The position numbers and the translations under genes are program-made. A stretch of 38,710 nt of DNA, taken from assembly GCF_947286155.1 (NCBI RefSeq), contig NZ_CAMYPD010000026.1:1-38710 (forward strand), in the 5' to 3' direction. The stretch's first letter is position 1; every line of letters starts with the position of its first letter. Positions 22,665 through 31,396 of the stretch are shown here, piece after piece. The notes under the pieces were generated by a model. That model made no database searches and was not told where the DNA came from. It was given only the letters and a program-made list of their open reading frames with translations. The stretch comes from an uncultured Tessaracoccus sp. Its GTDB lineage: Bacteria; Actinomycetota; Actinomycetes; Propionibacteriales; Propionibacteriaceae.

Positions 22665-22749
22665 TGGTCGAGCAATTTGATCACCCAACAGGGTCGATCC
22701 GTTCAAGTGGAGGCCACTCCCACCCGCGAACTGCTTAGGCGGCCGGGTT

Positions 22750-22797
22750 CACACGCGACGCGGTCGCGTCGGCCTTCGCATGCGCGGGGGCCTTTTT
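22750..22797 (+). terminator. Attenuator-like hairpins in the infC leader
   Basis: A perfect hairpin GACGCG-GT-CGCGTC (about 22757-22770) is followed by a second (GGCC 22771-22774 with GGCC 22789-22792, inner CGC/GCG) and a run of five T (22793-22797). This is a terminator form 34 nt upstream of the infC start, in the place where IF3-L35-L20 operons are often autoregulated. Confidence 0.65.
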
Positions 22798-22830
22798 GGT
22801 TGATCGCCAACTTTGTACCCAGGAGGCGTC

Positions 22831-23520
22831 ATCAGCACTGAACCGCGGATCAACGATCGCATTCGAGTTCCCGAAGTCCGACTCGTCGGCCCCAAAGGCG
22901 AGCAAGTCGGCATCGTCCGGGTCGAGGATGCTCTGCGTCTTGCGCAGGAGAGCGAGCTCGATCTCGTCGAGGTGGCGCCGCAAGCGCGCCCACCCGTCGC
23001 GAAGCTCATGGACTACGGCAAGTACAAGTACGAAGCCGCCCAGAAAGTGCGCGACGCACGCCGCAACCAGTCGAATGTCTCCACCAAAGAGATGAAGCTG
23101 CGTCTCAAGATCGACAACCACGATTACGAGACGAAGAAGGGCCACGTCGTCCGATTCCTCAAGGGCGGCGACAAGGTCAAGATCACCATCATGTTCCGTG
23201 GCCGCGAGCAGTCTCGCCCCGAGCTTGGCATCCAGCTCTTGCAGCGCCTCGCCGATGACGTCGCCGAATTCGGTTTCGTTGAGTCGGCGCCCAAGCAGGA
23301 TGGCCGCAACATGCTCATGGTGCTTGGCCCCACGAAGAAGAAGAGCGACGCCAAGGTCGACCGCGACCGGGATCGCACGCGACGCATGGAACAGCGCAAA
23401 GAGAACGCCGCTGCCGACAAGGCCGCAGAAGCAGAGATGCGCGCCAAGGCCGCAGCCACCAAGCCCACGAAGAAGAAGCGCGGCCCTGCAGACAACATGG
23501 ACCCGGACATCGACCTCTGA
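22831..23520 (+). CDS. infC: Translation initiation factor IF-3 (AUC start)
   Basis: IF3 binds the 30S subunit, checks the start codon and keeps subunits apart. The 229-residue product has the conserved start STEPRINDRIRVPEVRLVG, the linker YGKYKYEAAQKVRDARR, and the C-domain with EMKLRLKIDNHDYETK. A Lys/Ala-rich tail of about 50 residues (from about 178) extends it, as in some actinobacteria. The start is read as ATC at 22831, 4 nt after a full AGGAGG. No ATG or GTG lies in the right place, and the TTG at 22813 is upstream of the ribosome site. A rare start codon lets IF3 repress its own synthesis in E. coli, so the same is likely here. Confidence 0.93.
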   Translation: MSTEPRINDRIRVPEVRLVGPKGEQVGIVRVEDALRLAQESELDLVEVAPQARPPVAKLMDYGKYKYEAAQKVRDARRNQSNVSTKEMKLRLKIDNHDYETKKGHVVRFLKGGDKVKITIMFRGREQSRPELGIQLLQRLADDVAEFGFVESAPKQDGRNMLMVLGPTKKKSDAKVDRDRDRTRRMEQRKENAAADKAAEAEMRAKAAATKPTKKKRGPADNMDPDIDL

Positions 23521-23564
23521 CGAGGCGTGTCCCTGAATTTCCCACTACAGAAAGTGAGCACGTC

Positions 23565-23771
23565 ATGCCGAAAATGAAGACGCACTCCGGCGCCAAGAAG
23601 CGCTTCAAGACCACCGGGACGGGCAAACTTATGCGCCGCCAGGCCAACCTTGGCCACCTCAATGAGCACAAGACTTCGCGACGCATCCGCCGCCTGAGCG
23701 GCAACGTTGCGGTTGTCGACGTTGAGGCCAAGAAGGCCCGCAAGCTGCTCGGCAAGCACAAGGGCCGCTAA
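23565..23771 (+). CDS. rpmI: 50S ribosomal protein L35
   Basis: This 68-residue, very basic protein has the L35 start MPKMKTHSGAKKRFK and end ARKLLGKHKGR. It is in its universal place between infC and rplT, 44 nt after infC. GAAAGTGAG lies before the ATG. Confidence 0.97.
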   Translation: MPKMKTHSGAKKRFKTTGTGKLMRRQANLGHLNEHKTSRRIRRLSGNVAVVDVEAKKARKLLGKHKGR

Positions 23772-23818
23772 GCGTCCGCCCCATCCCACCCACCTAGTTC
23801 TTATTCCAAGGAGTCACC

Positions 23819-24184
23819 ATGGCACGCGTGAAGCGTTCTGTTAACGCCAAGAAGAAGCGTCGCGAGATTCTCGAGCAGGCATCGGGTTACCGTGGCCAGC
23901 GCTCGCGGCTGTACCGCAAGGCGAAGGAGCAGATTCTCCACTCCGCCACTTACAGCTACCGCGACCGCCGCGCCAAGAAGGGCGACTTCCGGTCGCTGTG
24001 GATTCAGCGCATCAACGCTGGCTGCCGCGCCGAGGGTATGACCTACAACCGCTTCATCAGCGGTTTGAAGAACGCCGGCGTCGAGGTGGATCGCAAGATC
24101 CTGGCCGATCTGGCTGTGAACGACGTCGCGGCGTTTAACCAGCTCGTCGCGGTCGCGAAGGAGCATCAGGCCACCGCCGCCTGA
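23819..24184 (+). CDS. rplT: 50S ribosomal protein L20
   Basis: The 121-residue protein begins MARVKRSVNAKKKRREIL and has the L20 core SRLYRKAKEQ, YRDRRAKKGDFR and LWIQRINAGCRAEGMTYN. L20 is an early assembly protein of the 50S subunit and in other bacteria a repressor of this operon. AAGGAG is 6-7 nt before the ATG; 47 nt separate it from rpmI. Confidence 0.97.
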   Translation: MARVKRSVNAKKKRREILEQASGYRGQRSRLYRKAKEQILHSATYSYRDRRAKKGDFRSLWIQRINAGCRAEGMTYNRFISGLKNAGVEVDRKILADLAVNDVAAFNQLVAVAKEHQATAA

Positions 24185-24191
24185 TTCCGCA

Positions 24192-25013
24192 GTGCGCCAC
24201 GAACCGGACGCCGCGCTCCCGGTCGGGGTGTTGCGTTCGGTTCGTCGCTTGACGCAGCGCCGCGGTCGAGACGTCGCGGGAAAATTCCTCGTCGAAGGTA
24301 GACAAGCGGTGCGCGAAGCACTCGCTGCAGGCAACCTCGTCGACGAGGTGATCGTCGACGAGATCGGCAAGCATGTTGATCTGCTCGCCGGCTTCGACGG
24401 GCAGGTGTGGCAGGCCTCCGAGCAGGCCATGCGTCAGATCTCTGACACGGTGACCCCGCAGGGCGTCATCGCAGTGTGCCGCCAGCTCAACTTCGGGCTG
24501 GACGCGCTGGCGGACGCCAAGCTTGTGGTGATCTGCGCCCAGGTGCGTGACCCAGGCAACGCCGGCACTGTTATCCGCTGCGCCGACGCCTTCGGTGCCG
24601 ACGCGGTCATCCTCACGACGGGATCCGTCGATGTGTATAACCCGAAGGTGGTGCGCTCGACGGTGGGCAGCCTCTTCCACATGCCTATCATCACCGGCAT
24701 GGAGTTGAAGGCGGCCGTCGAGACGGTGCACGGCCTCGGTATGCAGGTGCTGGCAGCCGACGGCGATGGCGCACCGCTTGATTTGAAACAACAGCGCGGC
24801 GAGCTCACCCGCCCGACCGCGTGGATCATGGGCAACGAGGCGTGGGGGCTCCCCAACGCCGACCGGGCCTTGGCTGACGAAGTCGTCGCTGTTCCCATGT
24901 GGGGCGGCGCAGAAAGCCTCAACCTATCCAGCGCTGCAGCGGTGTGCCTGTACGCCACCGCCTCCGCGCAGCGCAGAAGCAGGGAAGGAGTCCCCCATGA
25001 GCGGGCCGAATGA
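24192..25013 (+). CDS. TrmH-family (SpoU) RNA 2'-O-methyltransferase
   Basis: The 273-residue enzyme has an N-terminal RNA-binding substrate domain (KFLVEGRQAVREAL at about 32-45) and a SPOUT trefoil-knot domain. The three SpoU motifs are clear: DPGNAGTVIRCADAFGADAV (about 119-138), TAWIMGNEAWGLPN, and MWGGAESLNLSSAAAVCLY. It methylates a 2'-hydroxyl in rRNA or tRNA with S-adenosylmethionine; the exact site cannot be told. The GTG at 24192 follows rplT by 7 nt, and the stop overlaps pheS by 17 nt. This place between rplT and pheS is common in actinobacteria. Confidence 0.92.
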   Translation: MRHEPDAALPVGVLRSVRRLTQRRGRDVAGKFLVEGRQAVREALAAGNLVDEVIVDEIGKHVDLLAGFDGQVWQASEQAMRQISDTVTPQGVIAVCRQLNFGLDALADAKLVVICAQVRDPGNAGTVIRCADAFGADAVILTTGSVDVYNPKVVRSTVGSLFHMPIITGMELKAAVETVHGLGMQVLAADGDGAPLDLKQQRGELTRPTAWIMGNEAWGLPNADRALADEVVAVPMWGGAESLNLSSAAAVCLYATASAQRRSREGVPHERAE

Positions 25014-26106
25014 CAACTATGACCCGAAGCAGGTCGCCGCACTGGCTCCGGAAGTGATCGAGGGATACGTTGCCGACGCGCTCCTCGCCATCGACGAGGC
25101 TTCCTCGAGTGAGGAATTGAAGCAGGTTCGACTCGCGCACGCGGGCGACCGTTCCCCGTTGGCGCTGGCGAACCGTGAGATTGGGGCGCTGCCTCCCGCA
25201 GCACGGAAGGATGCCGGCAAGCGCGTCGGGCAGGCCAGGGGGCAAGTGAATCAAGCCCTCGGGGCTCGCCAGGAGGCTCTGGCGCAGGAAGAACTCGCGA
25301 CGGCGCTCGTCGAGGAGCGCGTTGACATGACGCTGCCGGTCGAGATCGTTCCGCGCGGCGCCATCCATCCGGTGACCGCCATCATCGACCAGATGGTTGA
25401 CGTCTTCGTCGCGCTCGGCTACGAGGTGGCAGAAGGCCCCGAGGCGGAAACGGAGTGGTACAACTTCGACGCGCTCAACCTGCCGCCTGACCACCCCGCC
25501 CGCGGCGAACAGGACACCCTGTGGATTGAGCCGCGCTCCGACGCGAAGCTGCTGCGCACGCAGACCTCTCCGGTGCAGGTTCGCGAACTGCTCACGAGAG
25601 ATCTGCCGCTCTACATCGTGAGCCCTGGCAAGGTGTATCGCTCGGACGAATACGATGCCACGCACCTGCCCGTGTTCCACCAGCTGGAGGGGCTCGTCGT
25701 CGACAAAGGCATCTCGATGGCGCACCTCAGAGGAACGCTCGACCACTTCGCGAAAGCGATGTTCGGCGACGTCGAGACGCGCATGCGCCCCCACTTCTTC
25801 CCGTTCACGGAACCCTCGGCAGAAGTCGACCTTCAATGCTTCGTCTGCAAGGGCGAATCCGTCGGCAATCCCGATCATCCTTGTCGCACCTGCCGATCCG
25901 AAGGGTGGATCGAGTGGGGAGGCTGCGGCATCGTCAACCCGCGCGTGCTGCGCGCCTGCGGTATTGACGCCGACGAGTACTCCGGCTTCGCGTTCGGCAT
26001 GGGCATCGAGCGCACGGTGATGTTCCGTAACGGCGCCCCAGACATTCGCGACTTCGTCGAAGGCGATGTTCGCTTCAGCCAATCTCTGCTCGGAGGTGCA
26101 CGATGA
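24997..26106 (+). CDS. pheS: Phenylalanine-tRNA ligase alpha subunit
   Basis: PheS is the catalytic class II subunit of the heterotetramer that charges tRNA-Phe. The 369-residue product has an N-terminal coiled-coil tRNA-binding part (about 1-100), motif 1 around HPVTAIIDQMVDVF, motif 2 with VYRSDEYDATHLPVFHQLEG, and motif 3 GFAFGMGIERTVMF near the end. CFVCKGES and CRTCRSEGW form a small Cys-rich insertion. AAGGAG is 7 nt before the ATG, inside the 3' end of the methyltransferase gene. The stop overlaps pheT (ATGA). Confidence 0.97.
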   Translation: MSGPNDNYDPKQVAALAPEVIEGYVADALLAIDEASSSEELKQVRLAHAGDRSPLALANREIGALPPAARKDAGKRVGQARGQVNQALGARQEALAQEELATALVEERVDMTLPVEIVPRGAIHPVTAIIDQMVDVFVALGYEVAEGPEAETEWYNFDALNLPPDHPARGEQDTLWIEPRSDAKLLRTQTSPVQVRELLTRDLPLYIVSPGKVYRSDEYDATHLPVFHQLEGLVVDKGISMAHLRGTLDHFAKAMFGDVETRMRPHFFPFTEPSAEVDLQCFVCKGESVGNPDHPCRTCRSEGWIEWGGCGIVNPRVLRACGIDADEYSGFAFGMGIERTVMFRNGAPDIRDFVEGDVRFSQSLLGGAR

Positions 26107-28592
26107 AGGCCCCAGTTTCCTGGCTCCGTGAACTCGTTATGCTGCCGAACGACGCCAGCACCGAGGCGATCGCGGAGGTTTTCACCAAGCTCGGCCTCAC
26201 CGTCGAGCGGGTGGAGCACGTCGGCTCTCCCGTTACCGGGCCGCTCGTCGTCGGACGGGTGCTCAGCATGACGGACGAGCCTCAGAAGAACGGCAAGACC
26301 ATTCACTACTGCCGCGTCGACGTGGGGGAGGCCCACAACGATCCCGCCACCGACGAGTACCCGGCCTCGCGCGGCATCGTCTGCGGTGCACACAACTTCC
26401 AGGTGGGCGACCTCGTCGTGGTCTCCCTCCCTGGTGCCGTGCTGCCTGGCGATTTCCAGATCTCTGCCAGGAAGACCTACGGACACATCTCCGACGGCAT
26501 GATCTGCGCCGAGGACGAGATCGGTCTCGGCGACGACCACGAGGGCATCATGGTGCTCTCACAAGGCAATCCAGGCGACGACGCCATCGAACTGTTGTGG
26601 AGCGCTGACGATGTGCTCGACATCGACGTCACGCCCGATCTCGGGCACTGCCTGTCGATGCGTGGGCTCGCTTGCGAAGCATCGGTGGCCTACGCGTTGC
26701 CCTACACCGACAAGTACCGCCAGGCGCCACCGGAGCAAGCCACTTCCGGCCACCCGGTGCAGCTCCACACCGAGCGATGCACCGCGTTCACGGCCCTCAC
26801 CATCGAGGGTGTGAACCCGCAGGCCCCGTCGCCGAAGTTCATGGTCGACCGTCTGCGGGCATCGGGCGTGCGCGCCATCTCGCTCGCCGTCGACGTGACG
26901 AACTACGTCATGCTCGAATCCGGGCAGCCCCTGCACGCGTACGACGCTGACAAGCTCCAAGGCGCCATCACCGTACGCATGGCGAACGAGGGCGAGCAGG
27001 TCGTGACGCTCGACGGGCAGACCCGCCAGCTCGACACGGACGACATGCTCATCACTGACGAGTCGGGCCCCATCGGCCTGGCCGGCGTGATGGGTGGCGA
27101 GTCGACGGAGATCAGCGAGACGACGACGCGCATCGTCCTCGAAGCTGCTGCGTTCAATGCTGCTTCCGTGTCTCGCACCTTCCGTCGCCACGGGCTCATT
27201 TCAGAAGCCTCCAAGCGCTTCGAGCGCCACGTCGACCCGGCGGTGAACTACGCCGCCGCGCGACGCGCGGCCAAGCTCATCACCCAGTACGGTGGCGGCC
27301 AGGTGACGGGGGAGACCTTCGTCGGTGGTGTTCCCGCGCCGCGCGTGGTGAAACTGCGCGTCGGTCTGATCTCATCCGTCCTTGGCCTGGACGTCTCGGA
27401 ATCCGACGCCGCTCGGTTGCTCTCGGCCTCTGGCATCGGCGTCACCGCCCTCGGCGACTCGCTCACCCTGGAGATCCCGAGCTGGCGCCATGACCTCGTC
27501 GAGCCGTACGACATCGTCGAGGAGCTCGGCACCAAGATCGGTTACGAACGCATCGGCAAGCGCCTCCCCGTGGCACCCTCGGGCGGCGGTCTCACGCCGA
27601 GGCAGCAGGCCCGTCGCGACGCAGTTCGCGCCGCCGCGCAGCTGGGCTTCACGCAGACGATGAGCCTGCCGTTCATGTCGGAAGACGACCTGGACCGTAT
27701 GGGCATCGAACCCACCGACGTGCGTCGTCGCACCACGCGGTTGGCCAACCCGCTGTCCGACACCCAGCCGTTCCTGCGCACCTCGCTGTTGCCTGGGATG
27801 TTCCGCGTGCTGGCGAAGAATCTCTCCCGTTCCATCACCGATCTCGCGGTATTCGAGTTCGGCTCGGTGTTCCTCGACGTGGACACCCACGCGGCGCCGA
27901 AGCCCGACGTCACAGGTCGCCCATCGGACGATGAGATCGCTGCGTTGAACACCTCCTTGCCCAGCCAACCGGAACATCTGGCCGGTGTAGTTGCGGGCAA
28001 GTGGACCCCGGATGGCTGGGGCGGTGCAGGCGTCGACGCGGACTGGCGCCATGTCGTGGCGCTTGCGGACACCATAGCGGCGGCCGTCGGTGTGACGCTG
28101 CAGCGCACGCAGGTGGACGATGTCATGCCTTGGCATCCCGGGCGGGCTGCGGCATTGTTCGTGGGCGAGACGCTGCTCGGCTACGCCGGTGAGCTGCACC
28201 CGAGCGTCATCGCCGCATTCGAGCTTCCTGCGCGCACGTGTGCCGTCGAGATTGATCTCGGCAAGCTGCTCGACGCGGCCCCGCACGCTGGCAGGATAGG
28301 CGTCCTGCACGGCGCCCCGGTCGCGAAGGAAGACGTCGCTCTCATCGTTGATGCGGATGTGCCCGCGGCAGCGGTGCACGACGCATTGGTGGCAGGCGGT
28401 GGCGAACTGCTGGAATCGGTGCACCTGTTCGACGTGTACACCGGTGAGCAGATCGACGAGGGTAAGAAGTCCCTGGCCTTCGCGCTGCGCATTCGAGGTG
28501 AGAAGACGCTCAAGGACGCAGAAGCCGCGCAGGTTCGCCAAGCCGCGGTGGACGTCGCGGCTGAACGGTGCGGGGCGATACAACGCGCCTGA
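26103..28592 (+). CDS. pheT: Phenylalanine-tRNA ligase beta subunit
   Basis: PheT is the large non-catalytic subunit of the PheRS tetramer. The 829-residue product has the normal order: an N-terminal OB-fold tRNA-binding domain (about 40-155, with RGIVCGAHNFQVGDLVVV), the B3/B4 editing domain (about 210-380, with VMGGESTEI), B5 (about 400-475), the class II-like core with MSLPFMSEDDLDRMG and SLLPGMFRVLAKN, and a C-terminal FDX-ACB domain (about 735-829, with VHLFDVYTGEQIDEGKKSLA). It is coupled to pheS by a 4-nt overlap. Confidence 0.97.
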   Translation: MKAPVSWLRELVMLPNDASTEAIAEVFTKLGLTVERVEHVGSPVTGPLVVGRVLSMTDEPQKNGKTIHYCRVDVGEAHNDPATDEYPASRGIVCGAHNFQVGDLVVVSLPGAVLPGDFQISARKTYGHISDGMICAEDEIGLGDDHEGIMVLSQGNPGDDAIELLWSADDVLDIDVTPDLGHCLSMRGLACEASVAYALPYTDKYRQAPPEQATSGHPVQLHTERCTAFTALTIEGVNPQAPSPKFMVDRLRASGVRAISLAVDVTNYVMLESGQPLHAYDADKLQGAITVRMANEGEQVVTLDGQTRQLDTDDMLITDESGPIGLAGVMGGESTEISETTTRIVLEAAAFNAASVSRTFRRHGLISEASKRFERHVDPAVNYAAARRAAKLITQYGGGQVTGETFVGGVPAPRVVKLRVGLISSVLGLDVSESDAARLLSASGIGVTALGDSLTLEIPSWRHDLVEPYDIVEELGTKIGYERIGKRLPVAPSGGGLTPRQQARRDAVRAAAQLGFTQTMSLPFMSEDDLDRMGIEPTDVRRRTTRLANPLSDTQPFLRTSLLPGMFRVLAKNLSRSITDLAVFEFGSVFLDVDTHAAPKPDVTGRPSDDEIAALNTSLPSQPEHLAGVVAGKWTPDGWGGAGVDADWRHVVALADTIAAAVGVTLQRTQVDDVMPWHPGRAAALFVGETLLGYAGELHPSVIAAFELPARTCAVEIDLGKLLDAAPHAGRIGVLHGAPVAKEDVALIVDADVPAAAVHDALVAGGGELLESVHLFDVYTGEQIDEGKKSLAFALRIRGEKTLKDAEAAQVRQAAVDVAAERCGAIQRA

Positions 28593-28654
28593 GCGCGAGG
28601 CGCCTGCGAGGCGTGAATCCGGGCGTCTGCGCGGGTCTCGCGTCGGCGTTTGGG

Positions 28655-28693
28655 TAGCATGGCGGCATGGTTGTGGAGCCGGCATGGCACTGA
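28655..28693 (+). promoter_or_regulatory. -10 box TAGCAT and leaderless 8-codon mini-ORF before the TetR gene
   Basis: TAGCAT (28655-28660) is 6 nt before an ATG at 28667, which opens an 8-codon frame (MVVEPAWH, stop at 28691-28693). This frame overlaps the start of the TetR gene (ATG 28684) in another phase. It may be a short upstream ORF that sets TetR translation. Confidence 0.35.
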
Positions 28694-29214
28694 CGAAGCG
28701 CGCTGTGGTTGAGGCGGCCGGCGCCATCCTTGACCAGTTCGGGTTGGCCGACCTCAGCATGCGCCGTGTTGCCGACGTGTTGGGTGTGCAACCTGGAGCC
28801 CTGTACTACCACGTCCCGAACAAGCAGTCTCTGCTCTCAGCGGTGGCTGACGAGATCCTCCACAAGGTGCCGACAGCCACGTCGCTCACGGCGTGGGCGC
28901 TCGGCTACCGCCAGGCGCTGTTGGCGCACCGCGACGCTGCCGAGTTAGTGCTGTCGAGCCGTGCCGTGGGGCTGGGGGAGGTGGATCCGACGGAATCCGT
29001 CCGGCATCTGCTGCCCGACGACATCGAACCTGCCGCTCTCGCCACCGTCGAACACTTCGTGCTGGGCTCGACCTTGCACGACCAAACCCGCGCACAGCTG
29101 GCCGCGCTGGGTGTACTCAGCGAGTTCGACGCCGATGAAGCAGAGCACATCTTCGCGGAAGGAATCGCCATCCTGGAGCGAGGCATTGGAATAACTATTA
29201 GTGATATGGCATAG
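28684..29214 (+). CDS. TetR-family transcriptional regulator
   Basis: The 176-residue protein has an N-terminal TetR DNA-binding domain: LTKRAVVEAAGAILDQFG, then the helix-turn-helix MRRVADVLGVQPGALYYHVPNKQSLL. The C-terminal part is helical with RDAAELVLSSRAVGLG and forms the ligand and dimer domain; it is of the TetR_C group. The effector is unknown. The gene is between pheT and argC; its last codons form part of an inverted repeat and promoter of argC. It may control a neighbour or act elsewhere. The ATG at 28684 is the only good start in frame. Confidence 0.88.
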   Translation: MALTKRAVVEAAGAILDQFGLADLSMRRVADVLGVQPGALYYHVPNKQSLLSAVADEILHKVPTATSLTAWALGYRQALLAHRDAAELVLSSRAVGLGEVDPTESVRHLLPDDIEPAALATVEHFVLGSTLHDQTRAQLAALGVLSEFDADEAEHIFAEGIAILERGIGITISDMA

Positions 29215-29218
29215 TTAT
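29186..29218 (+). promoter_or_regulatory. argC promoter with ARG-box-like inverted repeat
   Basis: ATAACTAT (29191-29198) and ATAGTTAT (29211-29218) are perfect inverted arms with a 12-bp spacer. They overlap a promoter: TTGGAA (29186-29191), 18 nt, CATAGT (29210-29215), with argC starting 7 nt after it. An A/T-rich palindrome on the promoter of an arg operon that encodes argR is a fit ArgR operator, but the TetR neighbour could also bind it. Confidence 0.55.
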
Positions 29219-29222
29219 CTGC

Positions 29223-30248
29223 ATGACGTACAACGTTGCTGTGGCTGGATGCACGGGCTACGCGGGCGGTGAATTGCTCCGGCTCCTGCTGGCACACCCC
29301 GAAGTCAAGATTGGTGCCCTGACGGGGCATTCGTCGGCTGGCGACAAACTCGGTGCGCACCAGCCGCACCTCAGCCCGCTCGTGGATCGCGTAGTCGAAC
29401 CGACGAACGCCGACACCCTCGCGGGCCACGACGTCGTGTTCTTCGCATTGCCACACGGAGAATCGGCAGCCATCGCAGCACAGCTGGGCGACGACGCACT
29501 CCTGATCGACTGCGGGGCCGACTACCGACTTCGCGACGCTGACGCCTGGACGCAGTTCTACGGCTCTGAGCACGCGGGCACCTGGCCGTACGGGCTGCCC
29601 GAACTCACCGGGCAACGAGCCGAACTCCGTGGCGCGCGCCGCGTCGCGGTGCCAGGGTGCTACCCAACGGCCACCACGCTGGCGCTCATGCCCGCGGTGG
29701 CTGCCAACCTCGTAGACGCCTCGCAGATTGTCGTCGTTGCCGCATCCGGGCTGTCGGGTGCGGGCAAGGCTCCCAAACCACACCTCATCGGCGCCGAGAC
29801 GATGGGTAACGCCACCTGCTACGGCGTGGGAGGCACGCATCGCCACACCCCCGAGATCACGCAGAACCTCGGGAGCCTCACCGAGCAGCACGTCGGTGTC
29901 AGCTTCACGCCGTTGCTCGTGCCGATGCCACGGGGAATCCTCGCCACCTGCAGCGCGCCCCTCGTCGGAGAGGCCGCCGACGTACGCGCCGCCTACCAGA
30001 AGCACTATGAAGACGAGCCGTTCGTCCATCTGCTGCCGGAGGGGCAGTGGCCTGCCACAGCCGCGGTGCTTGGCTCGAACAACGCGACGGTGCAGGTTGC
30101 CGTCGACCCCGCCGCTGGGCAGCTCATCGCTGTCGCCGCGATTGACAACCTGACCAAGGGCACCGCAGGCGGCGCCATCCAGTCCATGAACCTCGCACTA
30201 GGCCTGCCGGAAGCCACCGGCCTCAGCTCGATTGGAGTAGCACCGTGA
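29223..30248 (+). CDS. argC: N-acetyl-gamma-glutamyl-phosphate reductase
   Basis: ArgC reduces N-acetylglutamyl phosphate to the semialdehyde with NADPH (third step to arginine). The 341-residue product has the NADP-binding VAGCTGYAGGELLRLLL (about 7-23), the catalytic cysteine in VAVPGCYPTAT (Cys146), and the later GVGGTHRHTPEI histidine motif. It has a -10 box 7 nt upstream and no ribosome site, so it is probably translated from a leaderless mRNA. It is the first gene of argCJBDRH and overlaps argJ by 4 nt. Confidence 0.96.
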   Translation: MTYNVAVAGCTGYAGGELLRLLLAHPEVKIGALTGHSSAGDKLGAHQPHLSPLVDRVVEPTNADTLAGHDVVFFALPHGESAAIAAQLGDDALLIDCGADYRLRDADAWTQFYGSEHAGTWPYGLPELTGQRAELRGARRVAVPGCYPTATTLALMPAVAANLVDASQIVVVAASGLSGAGKAPKPHLIGAETMGNATCYGVGGTHRHTPEITQNLGSLTEQHVGVSFTPLLVPMPRGILATCSAPLVGEAADVRAAYQKHYEDEPFVHLLPEGQWPATAAVLGSNNATVQVAVDPAAGQLIAVAAIDNLTKGTAGGAIQSMNLALGLPEATGLSSIGVAP

Positions 30249-31396
30249 GCATCACCACGCCGAAAGGATTTACCGCCTCGGGCATCGCGGCAGGCATCAA
30301 ACCGAACGACGCTCGAGACCTGGCCGTCGTCGTCAACCACGGGCCACGCATGGCAGCCGCAGCGGTGTTCACCCGCAACCGCGTGCAGGCGGCCCCGGTG
30401 AAGTGGTCCCGCCACGCCGTTGCCGACGGGCAGATCCAAGCGGTCGTGCTGAACTCCGGTGGCGCGAACGCATGCACGGGGGCCGCCGGGTTGACGGACG
30501 CGGCGACCACCGCCGCCAAGGCCGCCGAACTGCTCACACTGCCCGCTGACAACGTCGCCGTGTGTTCCACCGGCCTCATCGGAGAGCGCCTGCCCATGAC
30601 GAAACTGCTCGACGGCATCGGCACCGCTGTCGAGGCGCTCTCCGCCGACGGTGGGTCGGATGCTGCGCAAGCCATCATGACCACCGACACCGTGCCCAAA
30701 GAAGCCGTGGTGCATCGCGGCTCCTGGAGCGTGGGAGGCATTGCGAAGGGCGCTGGCATGCTCGCGCCCGAGCTCGCGACAATGCTCGTCGTCCTCACCA
30801 CCGATGCCGACGTCGACCCGGCCATGCTGGACCACACGCTGCGCGAAGCGACTCGAACGACGTTTTCGCGCGCCGATTCCGATGGCTGCATGTCCACCAA
30901 CGACACCGTGATCCTCCTCGCCTCCGGGGCCTCCGGAGTATCCCCATCGACGGCAGAGCTCACCGAAGCACTCCGCGAGGTGTCAGCAGACCTCGCGCGC
31001 CAGCTCATCAATGACGCGGAAGGTGCGAAGCACACCATTGCCGTCGAGGTAGAAGGAGCGGCAACCGAGAGCGACGCTGAGCTCGTCGGTAGAGAGATCG
31101 CGCGTTCGAACCTGTTCAAGTGCGCCGTGTTCGGCGAAGACCCAAACTGGGGGCGCGTGCTGAGCGCCATCGGTGTCACCGACGCGGCGTTCGACCCCGA
31201 TCAGATCGACGTGAGCTTCAACGGGGTCATGGTCTGCCGCGCCGGCGAGATCGGCGACGACCGCAACCTCGTCGATCTCTCGGGCCGCGATGTACACGTG
31301 CTCGTCGACCTCCACGCAGGGCCCCACAGCGCCACGATCCGGACGAACGATCTCACCTACGACTACGTGAAAGAGAATGCGGAGTACTCGTCATGA
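30245..31396 (+). CDS. argJ: Glutamate N-acetyltransferase / ornithine acetyltransferase
   Basis: ArgJ moves the acetyl group from N-acetylornithine to glutamate and so runs the cyclic arginine pathway. The 383-residue precursor cuts itself at KGAGMLAPELATMLV, with Thr179 as the new N-terminal nucleophile. The end has the family's SATIRTNDLTYDYVKENAEYSS (in parts TNDLTYDYV, ENAEYSS). The GTG at 30245 overlaps the argC stop. Whether it is bifunctional (also using acetyl-CoA) cannot be judged from sequence alone. Confidence 0.96.
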   Translation: MSITTPKGFTASGIAAGIKPNDARDLAVVVNHGPRMAAAAVFTRNRVQAAPVKWSRHAVADGQIQAVVLNSGGANACTGAAGLTDAATTAAKAAELLTLPADNVAVCSTGLIGERLPMTKLLDGIGTAVEALSADGGSDAAQAIMTTDTVPKEAVVHRGSWSVGGIAKGAGMLAPELATMLVVLTTDADVDPAMLDHTLREATRTTFSRADSDGCMSTNDTVILLASGASGVSPSTAELTEALREVSADLARQLINDAEGAKHTIAVEVEGAATESDAELVGREIARSNLFKCAVFGEDPNWGRVLSAIGVTDAAFDPDQIDVSFNGVMVCRAGEIGDDRNLVDLSGRDVHVLVDLHAGPHSATIRTNDLTYDYVKENAEYSS

